The notes beneath the pieces are model-generated. The model saw nothing but the letters and a program-made list of their open reading frames with translations, made no database searches and was not told where the DNA came from. Of a stretch of DNA of 64,000 bases, positions 43,869 through 55,404 are shown in pieces. Origin of the DNA: Brachycybe producta (Eukaryota; Arthropoda; Diplopoda; Playtdesmida; Andrognathidae); NCBI GenBank assembly GCA_036925085.1, contig JAUPFP010000002.1, positions 784,501 through 848,500 of the forward strand. The letters are read 5' to 3'. A program made the translations under genes and the position numbers. Numbering within the stretch: the stretch's first letter is position 1; the number at the start of each line of letters is the position of its first letter.

Positions 43869-44642
43869 TGTGACGACCCAGTTTTGCTCCTTTTGGAGCA
43901 AAACTAAATTCCCCTTGTCGTCTGCTAGGCACCTGTCAATTGGTTGCCAGGCAGACGACAAAATGGCCAGCAAGGGTCACTGTCCTCCCCCAGGTGGAGC
44001 AGCCTGGGGTGGTATATAATGGCGCAACCATTATAACCTGGACAGTGGAAGTAGACCCTTCATGCAAGGTGCATGTGTTTTGTGATAGTGCTCTGTGTAA
44101 TCATCAGGTGGCCAAGATGGCCACCATTCATCTCTTGTTTTGCTGGTGTGGGGGTGTTTCCCACCATATCTTCTGGCTGGATTAGCCAGGAGACTTCTTG
44201 CTTATTTAGTAAGTGTTTATTCTAATTTACTTGAATATATTCTTTTCTATTCAACAAACACTGTGTCCATATTGTCTTATTATTATTACAATAATTGTGG
44301 GGGAAGTTACCGCTAGGAGGGTGGGGGTTTACCGGTGGGGTGCACCGGTACTTCACCGTCCTGGTCCGGCATGTTATTCGTCCTGTCGGCCGGTGCTTCG
44401 CGCGCGGTTTGTCCACGGTAGGATTCATCGGGAATCTACCGTGGATTCCTCGTCCTGTTCGGCGGTCTTTCGTCCGTCGACTTGCGGTGTGGAAGTCAAC
44501 CTCCGTCCGGCGCTTCCCGTAGACATGGGCAGGTACAAAAGGAGAGCTGGCCTGCGCTTGGGTCCCGTCCCAAGGAGGTTCAACGGCGGTAAGTTGGGCA
44601 AAACTTGCCGGGGGTATTGTAGCGCCCAGTCGGGTCGTTACA
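43869..44642 (+). mobile_element. Solo LTR, Ty3/Gypsy-like family A, second copy
   Basis: 774 bp, TGTGACGACCCAGTTTTGCT to CGGGTCGTTACA, sharing CCCCCAGGTGGAGCAGCCTG and GGCCAAGATGGCCACCAT-type text with 1465-2165. Flanks CGAT and CGGT suggest a decayed 4-bp duplication. The reading frames of up to 171 residues inside are not genes. Confidence 0.85.
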
Positions 44643-44940
44643 CGGTTGTGCATTTCATCATTGCAGGTCTTCACCTTTCTTGGATACTTCGAGGTCCCAA
44701 CAGGTGCAAACATGCAACGCAAGAGTAAGCTTATTTTACATGATTCTTGGGGCAGATTTACAGACGCAAGTCCAAGAGATACAGAGACTAAAGATCCTCA
44801 AGACTGTGAAGTCTTTTGTCAGAGACTAGTGAGGACATAAAATAGACGTTATATTGGTCTAGTCCTCCCGGGCCAGTAGAATTAGTGACTTAGCCACTCA
44901 CTATTAATAAGAGTGAAAACTCGCTCGTATCACTTCAAAA
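44643..44940 (+). repeat. Repeat H, uninterrupted copy
   Basis: The reverse complement of this stretch matches 17585-17712 joined to 30985-31060: GAGTGGCTAAGTCACTAATT, CCAATATAACGTCTATTT, then CACAGTCTTGAGGATC. It shows the pre-insertion state of the site that holds the young Gypsy and its host element. Confidence 0.75.
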
Positions 44941-44965
44941 GAGCAGATTCTACGGAAAAATGAAA

Positions 44966-45270
44966 TGCTTTTTTTCTCAAAGTCAACTATATATTGCACA
45001 CTCCACATCCAAGAACCCCATTGATATTAAATTGGAGAGGGGAAAAGGTTGGAAAGTGTAGAAGGGGGGGGGGGAGAAAGAGAAACATGGTGGGGGAAAA
45101 GTGGGAGGGGGTGACTGAAATTGAAATGAAAGGAGTAAAACAGGAACAAACGACGCGTATGTGCACAGCTGATAAAGTGAAAAACTCATTTTCTCTTTCA
45201 AATATAAAAAGGGAGGGGATAATAGTAGCAAAATTAAACTACAGTTTATCACAGGCAATTGTGCCCAGCA
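44966..45270 (+). mobile_element. Helitron-like element, copy 6, 3' end lost
   Basis: From TTTTTTTCTCAAAGTCAAC to CAGGCAATTGTGCCCAGC, with the purine-rich body. The hairpin and CTAG end are missing. Confidence 0.7.
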
Positions 45271-45311
45271 ATTATGTCAACATTATGTTGTGCTCTATCC
45301 AACCATGCCAT

Positions 45312-45385
45312 AAAAAGAATTAACCCTAATGGAACATTTTCCCTAAGACTTTAGGGAAAATGTTCCATTAGGGTTAATTCTTTTT
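45312..45385. repeat. Perfect hairpin, 35-bp arms
   Basis: Arms 45312-45346 and 45351-45385 are exact reverse complements around GACT. The stem holds TTAACCCTAATGG and TTTCCCTAA, related to the adjoining minisatellite. Confidence 0.95.
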
Positions 45386-45735
45386 AAGGTTAATTCTTTC
45401 AACAAAACCATTTACCATAATAGAACATTTGCCCTAAACTATTTGACCTAAAACCATTTGCCCTAAAACTATTTGCCCTCAAGGAACACTTGCCCTAAAA
45501 CCATTTACCCTAAAACTATTTACCCTAATAGAACATTTGCCCTAAAACCACTTGCCCTAAAACCACTTGCCCTAAAACTACTTGCCCTAAAACCATTTGC
45601 CCTAAAACCATTTGCCCTAAAAAAATTTGCCCTAAAACTATTTGCCCTAAAACTATTTGCCCTAAAACTATTTGCCCTAAAACTATTTGCCCTAAAACTA
45701 TTTGCCCTCAAAGAACATTTGCCCTGAAACCAATT
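45386..45735 (-). repeat. Minisatellite, left arm, 15-bp units
   Basis: Units like TTTGCCCTAAAACTA / CCATTTGCCCTAAAA, about 20 copies, in the orientation opposite to the main array. ATTACTGTATATTTAGACC at about 45735-45755 marks the switch. Confidence 0.9.
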
Positions 45736-48499
45736 ACTGTATATTTAGACCACTCATTAGGGGAACATCCCTTTAGGGCAAATGTCCCTTTATGGCAAAT
45801 GTTCCTTTAGGGCAAATGTCCTTTTAGTGCAAATGTCCTTTTAGGGCAATGTCTCTTTAGGACAAATGTCCTTTTAGTGCAATATCTCTTTAGGGCCAAT
45901 GTCCTTTTAGGGCCAATGTCCTTTTAGGGCCAATGTCCTTTTAGGGCCAATGTCCTTTTAGGGCCAATGTCCTTTTAGGGCCAATGTCCTTTTAGGGCCA
46001 ATGTCCTTTTAGGGCCAATGTCCTTTTAGGGCCAATGTCCTTTAGGGCAATGTATCTAGGGTAAATGTCCTTTTAGGGCAAATGTCCTTTTAGTGCAATA
46101 TCTCTTTAGGGCCAATGTCCTTTTAGGGCCAATGTCCTTTTAGGGCCAATGTCCTTTTAGGGCCAATGTCCTTTTAGGGCAAATGTCCTTTTAGGGCAAA
46201 TGTCCTTTAGGGCAATGTATCTAGGGTAAATGCCCTTTTAGTGCATATGTCTCTTTAGGGCAAATGTCCTTTAGGGCAAATATCCTTTAGGGCAAATATC
46301 CCTTTAGGGCAAATGTCCCTTTAGGGCAAATGTCCCTTTAGGGCAAATGTCCCTTTAGGGCAAATGTCCCTTTAGGGCAAATGTCCCTTTAGGGCAAATG
46401 TCCCTTTAGGGCAAATGTCCCTTTAGGGCAAATGGCTTTTTAGGGCAAATGGCTTTTTAGGGCAAATGGCCTTTTAGGGCAAATGGCCTTTTAGGGCAAA
46501 TGGCCTTTTAGGGCAAATGGCTTTTTAGGGCAAATGGCCTTTTAGGGCAAATGCCCTTTTAGGGCAAATGCCCTTTGGGAAAATGTCCTTAGGGCAAATG
46601 CCCTTTGGGAAAATGTCCTTAGGGCAAATGTCTAGGAAAAATGTCTAGGAAAAATGTCACTATGGCAAATGTCATTTTAGGGCAAATGTCTCTAGGGCAA
46701 ATGTCCCTTTAGGGCAAATGTCCCCTTAGGGCAAATGTCCCCTTAGGGCAAATGTCCCCTTAGGGCAAATGTCTCCTTAGGGCAAATGTCCCCTTAGGGC
46801 AAATGTCCCCTTAGGACAAATGTCCCCTTAGGACAAATGTCCCCTTAGGGCAAATGTCCCCTTAGGGCAAATGTCCTATTAGGGCAAACGTCCTATTAGG
46901 GCAAACGCCCTTTTAGGGCAAACGTCCTTTTAGGGCAAATGTCCTTTTAGGGCAAACGTCCTTTTAGGGCAAACGTCCTTTTAGGGCAAACGTCCCTTTA
47001 GGGCAAACGTCCCTTTAGGGCAAACGTCCCTTTAGGGCAAACGTCCCTTTAGGGCAAATGTCCCTTTAGGGCAAACGTCCCTTTAGGGCAAACGTCCCTT
47101 TAGGGCAAACGTCCCTTTAGGGCAAACGTCCCTTTAGGGCAAACGTGCCTTTAGGGCAAACGTCCCTTTAGGGCAAATGTCCCTTTAGGGCAAATGTCCC
47201 TTTAGGGCAAATGTGCCTTTAGGGCAAATGTCCCTTTAGGGCAAATGTCCCTTTAGGGCAAATGTCCCTTTAGGGCAAATGTCCCTTTAGGGCAAATGTC
47301 CCTTTAGGGCAAATGTCCCTTTAGGGCAAATGTCCCTTTAGGGCAAATGTCCCTTTAGGGCAAATGTCCCTTTAGGGCAAATGTCCCTTTAGGGCAAATG
47401 TCCCTTTAGGGCAAATGTCCCTTTAGGGCAAATGTCCCTTTAGGGCAAATGTCCCTTTAGGGCAAATGTCCCTTTAGGGCAAATGTCCCTTTAGGGCAAT
47501 GTCTAAGGCAAATGTTCTTTTAGGGCAATGTCTAAGGCAAATGTCCTTTTAGGGCAAATGTCCTTTTAGGGCAGTGTCTTTAGGGCAGATGTCCTTTTAG
47601 AGCAAATGTCTTTTTTGGGCAAATGTCTCTTTAGGGCAAATGTCCCTTTAGGGTAAATGGTTTTAGGGTAAATGGTTTTAGAGCAAATGTCTTTAGGGCA
47701 AATGTCTCTAGGGCAAATGTCTCTAGGGCAAACGTCCTTTTCGGGCAAATGTCTCTTTAGGGCAAACGTCCTTTTAGTTCAAATGTCCATTTAGGGCAAA
47801 CGTCCCTTTAGGGCAAACGTCCCTTTAGGGCAAACGTCCCTTTAGGGCAAACGTCCCTTTAGGGCAAACGTCCCTTTAGGGCAAACGTCCCTTTAGGGCA
47901 AACGTCCCTTTAGGGCAAACGTCCCTTTAGGGCAAACGTCCCTTTAGGGCAAACGTCCCTTTAGGGCAAACGTCCCTTTAGGGCAAACGTCCCTTTAGGG
48001 CAAACGTCCCTTTAGGGCAAACGTCCCTTTAGGGCAAACGTCCCTTTAGGGCAAACGTCCCTTTAGGGCAAACGTCCCTCTAGGGCAAACGTCCCTCTAG
48101 GGCAAACGTCCCTCTAGGGCAAACGTCCCTCTAGGGCAAACGTCCCTCTAGGGCAAACGTCCCTCTAGGGCAAACGTCCCTCTAGGGCAAACGTCCCTCT
48201 AGGGCAAACGTCCCTCTAGGGCAAACGTCCCTCTAGGGCAAACGTCCCTCTAGGGCAAACGTCCCTCTAGGGCAAACGTCCCTCTAGGGCAAACGTCCCT
48301 CTAGGGCAAACGTCCCTCTAGGGCAAACGTCCCTCTAGGGCAAACGTCCCTCTAGGGCAAACGTCCCTCTAGGGCAAACGTCCCTCTAGGGCAAACGTCC
48401 CTCTAGGGCAAACGTCCCTCTAGGGCAAACGTCCCTCTAGGGCAAATGTCCCTTTAGGGCAAATGTCCCTTTAGGGCAAATGTCCCTTTAGGGCAAATG

Positions 48500-51270
48500 T
48501 TTTTTAGGGCAATGTCTAGGGCAAATGTCCTTTTAGGACAAATGTCCTTTTAGGGCAGTGTCTTTAGGGCAGATGTCCTTTTAGAGCAAACGTCTCTAGG
48601 GCAAATGTCCCTTTAGGGTAAATGGTTTTAGGGCAAATGTCTCTTTAGGGCAAATGTCTCTTTAGGGCAAATGGTTTTAGGGCAAATGTCTCTTTAGGGC
48701 AAATGTCTCTTTAGGGCAAATGTCTCTTTAGGGCAAATGTCGTTTTAGGGCAAATGTCGTTTTAGGGCAAATGTCGTTGTAGGGCAATGTCTCTAGGGCA
48801 AATGTCCTTTTAGGGCAAATGTCCTTTTAGGGCAGTGTCTTTATGGCAAATGTCCTTTTAGGGCAAATGTCCTTTTAGGGCAAATGTCCTTTTAGGGCAA
48901 ATGTCCTTTTAGGGCAATGTCTCTTTAGGACAAATGTTCTTTTAGGGCAAACGTTCTTTTAGGGCAAATGTTCTTTTAGGGCAAACGTTCCTTTAGGGCA
49001 AACGTCCCTTTAGGGCAAATGTTCCTTTAGGGCAAATGTTCCTTTAGGGCAAATGTTCCTTTAGGGCAAATGTTCCTTTAGGGCAAATGTTCCTTTAGGG
49101 CAAATGTCCCTTTAGGGCAAATGTCCCTTTAGGGCAAATGTCCCTTTAGGGCAAATGTCCCTTTAGGGAAAATGTCCCTTTAGGGCAAACGTCCCTTTAG
49201 GGCAAATGATTTTTTAGGGCAATGTCTAGGGCAAATGTCGTTTTAGGGCAGATGTCCTTTTAGAGCAAATGTTCTTTTAGGGCAAATGTTCCTTTAGGGC
49301 AAATGTCTTTTTAGGGCAAATGGTCCTTTAGGGCAAATGGTCCTTTAGGGCAAATGGCCTTTTAGGGCAAATGTCCCTTTATGGCAAATGTCTATTGCAA
49401 ATGTTTTTAGGGCAAATGTCTATTGCAAATGTCATTTTAGGGCAAATGTCTTTATTGCAAATGTCCTATTAGAGCAAATGTCTTCATTGCAAATGTCCTA
49501 TTAGAGCAAATGTCCCTTTAGGGCAAACGTCCCTTTAGGGCAAACGTCCCTTTAGGGCAAATGTCCCTTTAGGGCAAATGTCCCTTTAGGGCAAATGTCC
49601 CTTTAGGGCAAATGTCCCTTTAGGGCAAATGTCCCTTTAGGGCAAATGTCCCTTTAGGGCAAACGTCCCTTTAGGGCAAACGTCCCTTTAGGGCAAACGT
49701 CCCTTTAGGGCAAACGTCCCTTTAGGGCAAACGTCCCTTTAGGGCAAACGTCCCTTTAGGGCAAACGTCCTTTTAGGGCAAATGTCCTTTTAGAGCAAAT
49801 GTTCTTTTAGGGCAAATGTCCCTTTAGGGCAAATGTCCCTTTAGGGCAAATGTCTCTAGGGCAAATGTCTCTAGGGCAAATGTCGTTTTAGGGCAAATGT
49901 CCTTTTAGGGCAAATGTGATTTTAGGGCAGTGTCTATGGCAAATGTCCTTTTAGGGCAAACGTCCCTTTAGGGCAAACGTCCCTTTAGGGCAAACGTCCC
50001 TTTAGGGCAAACGTCCCTTTAGGGCAAACGTCCCTTTAGGGCAAACGTCCCTTTAGGGCAAACGTCCCTTTAGGGCAAACGTCCCTTTAGGGCAAACGTC
50101 CCTTTAGGGCAAACGTCTTTTTAGGGCAAATGGTCCTCTAGGGCAAATGGTCCTCTAGGGCAAATGGTCCTCTAGGGCAAATGTTCCTCTAGGGCAAATG
50201 TTCCTTTAGGTCAAATGGTCTTTTTAGGGCAAATGTTCCTTTAGGTCAAATGGTCTTTTTAGGGCAAATGGTCATTTAGGGCAAATGGTCCTTTAGGACA
50301 AATGGCCCTATAGGGCAAATGTCCCTTTAGGGCAAATGTCCCTTTAGGGTAAATGGTTTTAGGGCAAATGTTTTTTAGGGCAAATGTCTATTGCAAATGT
50401 TTTTAGGGCAAATGTCTATTGCAAATGTCCTTTTAGGGCAAATGTCTATTGCAAATGTCCTTTTAGGGCAAATGTCTATTGCAAATGTCCTTTTAGGGCA
50501 AATGTCCCTTTAGGGCAAATGTCCCTTTAGGGCAAATGTCCCTTTAGGGCAAATGTCCCTTTAGGGCAAATGTCCCTTTAGGGCAAATGTCCCTTTAGGG
50601 CAAACGTCCCTTTAGGGCAAATGTCCCTTTAGGGCAAACGTCCCTTTAGGGCAAACGTCCCATTAGGGCAAACGTCCCTTTAGGGCAAACGTCCCTTTAG
50701 GGCAAACGTCCCTTTAGGGCAAACGTCCCTTTAGGGCAAACGTCCCTTTAGGGCAAACGTCCCTTTAGGGCAAACGTCCCTTTAGGGCAAACGCCCCTTT
50801 AGGGCAAACGCCCCTTTAGGGCAAACGCCCCTTTAGGGCAAACGTCCCTTTAGGGCAAACGTCCCTTTAGGGCAAACGTCCCTTTAGGGCAAACGTCCCT
50901 TTAGGGCAAACGTCCCTTTAGGGCAAACGTCCCTTTAGGGCAAACGTCCCTTTAGGGCAAACGTCCCTTTAGGGCAAACGTCCCTTTAGGGCAAACGTCC
51001 CTTTAGGTCAAACGTCCCTTTAGGTCAAACGTCCCTTTAGGGCAAACGTCCCTTTAGGGCAAACGTCCCTTTAGGGTAAATGGTTTTATAGCAAATGTCC
51101 CATTAGGGTAAATGTTCTTTTAGGTCAAATGTCCCTTTAGGGAAAATTTCCCTTTAGGGAAAATGTCACTAGGGCAAATGTCTGTTTCGGGCAAATGTCT
51201 AGGGCAAATGTCTCTAGGGCAAATGTTTCTAGGGCAAATGTCTCTAGGGCAAATGTCTCTAGGGCAAACG
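48500..51270 (+). repeat. Higher-order repeat, copy 1
   Basis: An ordered series of rare unit variants (GGGCAGTGTCTTTAGGGC at 48553, tracts with TCGTTGTAGGGCAATG, TGTCTATTGCAAATG tracts, GGGAAAATGTCACTAGGGC near 51157) repeats at 51390-54150. Confidence 0.9.
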
Positions 51271-51389
51271 TCCCTCTAGGGCAAACGTCCCTTTAGGGCA
51301 AACGTCCCTTTAGGGCAAACGTCCCTTTAGGGCAAATGTCCCTTTAGGGCAAATGTCCCTTTAGGGCAAATGTCCCTTTAGGGCAAATG

Positions 51390-54150
51390 TTTTTTTAGGG
51401 CAATGTCTAGGGCAAATGTCCTTTTAGGACAAATGTCCTTTTAGGGCAGTGTCTTTAGGGCAGATGTCCTTTTAGAGCAAATGTCTCTTTAGGGCAAATG
51501 TCCCTTTAGGGTAAATGGTTTTAGGGCAAATGTCTCTTTAGGGCAAATGTCTCTTTAGGGCAAATGGTTTTAGGGCAAATGTCTCTTTAGGGCAAATGTC
51601 TCTTTAGGGCAAATGTCGTTTTAGGGCAAATGTCGTTTTAGGGCAAATGTCGTTGTAGGGCAATGTCTCTAGGGCAAATGTCCTTTTAGGGCAAATGTCC
51701 TTTTAGGGCAGTGTCTTTATGGCAAATGTCCTTTTAGGGCAAATGTCCTTTTAGGGCAAATGTCCTTTTAGGGCAAATGTCCTTTTAGGGCAAATGTCCT
51801 TTTAGGGCAAATGTCCTTTTAGGGCAATGTCTCTTTAGGACAAACGTTCTTTTAGGGCAAACGTTCTTTTAGGGCAAATGTTCTTTTAGGGCAAACGTTC
51901 CTTTAGGGCAAACGTCCCTTTAGGGCAAATGTTCCTTTAGGGCAAATGTTCCTTTAGGGCAAATGTTCCTTTAGGGCAAATGTTCCTTTAGGGCAAATGT
52001 TCCTTTAGGGCAAATGTTCCTTTAGGGCAAATGTTCCTTTAGGGCAAATGTCCCTTTAGGGCAAATGTCCCTTTAGGGCAAATGTCCCTTTAGGGCAAAT
52101 GTCCCTTTAGGGCAAATGTCCCTTTAGGGCAAATGTCCCTTTAGGGCAAACGTCCCTTTAGGGCAAATGTTTTTTTAGGGCAATGTCTAGGGCAAATGTC
52201 GTTTTAGGGCAGATGTCCTTTTAGAGCAAATGTTCTTTTAGGGCAAATGTTCCTTTAGGGCAAATGTCTTTTTAGGGCAAATGGTCCTTTAGGGCAAATG
52301 GTCCTTTAGGGCAAATGGCCTTTTAGGGCAAATGGCCTTTTAGGGCAAATGGCCCTTTATGGCAAATGTCTATTGCAAATGTTTTTAGGGCAAATGTCTA
52401 TTGCAAATGTCATTTTAGGGCAAATGTCTTTATTGCAAATGTCCTATTAGAGCAAATGTCTTTATTGCAAATGTCCTATTAGAGCAAATGTCCCTTTAGG
52501 GCAAACGTCCCTTTAGGGCAAACGTCCCTTTAGGGCAAATGTCCCTTTAGGGCAAATGTCCCTTTAGGGCAAATGTCCCTTTAGGGCAAATGTCCCTTTA
52601 GGGCAAATGTCCCTTTAGGGCAAACGTCCCTTTAGGGCAAACGTCCTTTTAGGGCAAATGTCCTTTTAGAGCAAATGTTCTTTTAGGGCAAATGTCCCTT
52701 TAGGGCAAATGTCTCTAGGGCAAATGTCTCTAGGGCAAATGTGATTTTAGGGCAAATGTCCTTTTAGGGCAAATGTGATTTTAGGGCAGTGTCTATGGCA
52801 AATGTCCTTTTAGGGCAAATGTCCTTTTAGGGCAAACGTCCCTTTAGGGCAAACGTCCCTTTAGGGCAAACGTCCCTTTAGGGCAAACGTCCCTTTAGGG
52901 CAAACGTCCCTTTAGGGCAAACGTCCCTTTAGGGCAAACGTCCCTTTAGGGCAAACGTCCCTTTAGGGCAAACGTCCCTTTAGGGCAAACGTCCCTTTAG
53001 GGCAAACGTCCCTTTAGGGCAAACGTCCCTTTAGGGCAAACGTCCCTTTAGGGCAAATGTTCCTTTAGGGCAAATGTCTTTTTAGGGCAAATGGTCCTCT
53101 AGGGCAAATGGTCCTCTAGGGCAAATGGTCCTCTAGGGCAAATGTTCCTTTAGGTCAAATGGTCTTTTTAGGGCAAATGTTCCTTTAGGTCAAATGGTCT
53201 TTTTAGGGCAAATGGTCATTTAGGGCAAATGGTCCTTTAGGACAAATGGCCCTATAGGGCAAATGTCCCTTTAGGGCAAATGTCCCTTTAGGGTAAATGG
53301 TTTTAGGGCAAATGTTTTTTAGGGCAAATGTCTATTGCAAATGTTTTTAGGGCAAATGTCTATTGCAAATGTTTTTAGGGCAAATGTCTATTGCAAATGT
53401 CCTTTTAGGGCAAATGTCTATTGCAAATGTCCTTTTAGGGCAAATGTCTATTGCAAATGTCCTTTTAGGGCAAATGTCTTTATTGCAAATGTCCCTTTAG
53501 GGCAAATGTCCCTTTAGGGCAAATGTCCCTTTAGGGCAAATGTCCCTTTAGGGCAAACGTCCCTTTAGGGCAAACGTCCCATTAGGGCAAACGTCCCTTT
53601 AGGGCAAACGTCCCTTTAGGGCAAACGTCCCTTTAGGGCAAACGTCCCTTTAGGGCAAACGTCCCTTTAGGGCAAACGTCCCTTTAGGGCAAACACCTTT
53701 TAGGGCAAACGCCCCTTTAGGGCAAACGCCCCTTTAGGGCAAACGCCCCTTTAGGGCAAACGTCCCTTTAGGGCAAACGTCCCTTTAGGGCAAACGTCCC
53801 TTTAGGGCAAACATCCCTTTAGGGCAAACGTCCCTTTAGGGCAAACGTCCCTTTAGGGCAAACGTCCCTTTAGGGCAAACGTCCCTTTAGGTCAAACGTC
53901 CCTTTAGGTCAAACGTCCCTTTAGGGCAAACGTCCCTTTAGGGCAAATGTCCCTTTAGGGTAAATGGTTTTATAGCAAATGTCCCATTAGGGTAAATGTT
54001 CTTTTAGGTCAAATGTCCCTTTAGGGAAAATTTCCCTTTAGGGAAAATGTCACTAGGGCAAATGTCTGTTTCGGGCAAATGTCTAGGGCAAATGTCTCTA
54101 GGGCAAATGTTTCTAGGGCAAATGTCTCTAGGGCAAATGTCTCTAGGGCA
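51390..54150 (+). repeat. Higher-order repeat, copy 2
   Basis: The same ordered variants as copy 1, at offsets of 2891 bp (marker at 51444) and 2884 bp (GTCACTAGGGC at 54049). Small unit-number differences exist between the copies. A shorter, older version of the opening motif is at 47500-47650. Confidence 0.9.
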
Positions 54151-54424
54151 AATGTCCCTTTAGGGCAAATGTCCCTTTAGGGCAAATGTCCCTTTAGGGC
54201 AAATGTCCCTTTAGGGCAAATGTCCCTTTAGGGCAAATGTCCCTTTAGGGCAAATGTCCCTTTAGGGTAAATGGTTTTATAGCAAATGTCCCTTTAGGGT
54301 AAATGGTTTTATAGCAAATGTCCCTTTAGGGTAAATGGTTTTATAGCAAATGTCCCTTTAGGGTAAATGTTCTTTTAGGTCAAATGTCCCTTTAGGGTAA
54401 ATTGTTTTAGGACAAAAACTTAAT

Positions 54425-54841
54425 CAGATTGAAATTTAAATGAACCACTTTTTTCTCATGGTCAACTTAATGCTGCACTCTCCTGATCCAAGAACCCGAA
54501 CAATAGTAAGGACAGGAAAGTAAAACAGTAAAATACAGTCGTTTTCCCCGCCTTTTTATGAGGGCCAGCAACTTTTAATTATTTTGTTATGTCGTCTGAT
54601 GTCACATGCCCCGTTCTTTTCAATTTCCAATTGGTTGATATTTGGTCTGACAGTCATAAAAGGGCGGGGCACACGACTGTATCTCCCTGTCTTCACATAC
54701 CTGTAACAATATTAAGGTGCTTATAAAAAACACAAGCGGTCAAGGTGAATTATTTCATCAAGGTGAATTATTTCATCACAACTGGACAGTCACACAAAAA
54801 TAAACTAAATGCTCCCGTCGTTTATAAGATTACCCCACTAG
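54425..54841 (+). mobile_element. Helitron-like element, copy 7, diverged
   Basis: AAATTTAAATGAACCACTTT, TCATGGTCAACTTAATG and an inverted pair with GGCGGGG / CCCCGCC, ending TTACCCCACTAG at 54841 followed by T. The terminal hairpin is degenerate. Confidence 0.65.
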
Positions 54842-54844
54842 TAA

Positions 54845-55395
54845 ATTAATAAATGCAAACATTGCAGGGCGATTGCCTAACCTATGAGTCGAAAAATGTG
54901 TTTTTATGTTTTTCAACATAATTTGTGGAACTATTTTTAAACAGGTGCATGATTTTTTTATAAAAATGATTCCAATGAGTGAATGAAAATGTTTAAAAAT
55001 AAGCATAATGCTTAATGCTAATTCCTTTTTTTCAAATTACTCTCAAAATACCTTCTGCAGTTAAATACCCTCTGACCTTCTAAATTACCTTGTAGGGCCT
55101 CTAAGAAGGCAATTTCCCTCCAAGTGGCAACAATGTACACTACAGTATCAGGCTCGAGCACCACAAGCCTCTAGACAGCACTCACACCTGTGTTTGCCTA
55201 GTGCACTCTATGTAGAGTGTAATAACAATGACACTTTTAATGCCATTTTGAGTCCTCAGCATAGTATTCACTGCACTAGAATCTATAGGAAGTATTGAGG
55301 ATTGCTGATTTTTTAATTTTGTCATTATTGTTATATTAATTTCATTATAAAAATATAATGAAGTATAAAATAAATATTATTTAATTGAAGTAATT
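54845..55395. other. No recognised gene
   Basis: AT-rich, no recognised repeat end or domain. Confidence 0.35.
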
Positions 55396-55404
55396 ATAAA
55401 TTGC

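Larger units (their letters stand above)
45760..54412 (+). repeat. Giant 17-bp minisatellite array
   Basis: Roughly 500 units of TTTAGGGCAAATGTCCC and variants over 8.65 kb. Units differ in blocks: AAATGTCCCTTT, AAACGTCCCTTT, AAACGTCCCTCT (about 22 nearly identical units at 48085-48440), AAATGGTCC, AAATGTCTCT and AAATGTCTATTGC. Many blocks keep the CpG in ACGT. CCCTTTAGGG in each unit is a palindrome. Short open frames across it are artefacts. Confidence 0.97.

Noticed and set aside
44213-44728. 171-residue frame as a gene
   Set aside because: It lies in the solo LTR 43869-44642 and has a comparable antisense frame; no domain.
45760-54412. CRISPR-like array or telomere
   Set aside because: Units are contiguous without unique spacers, and the TTTAGGG word is separated by CAAATGTCCC, so it is an interstitial minisatellite and neither a CRISPR nor a true telomere.
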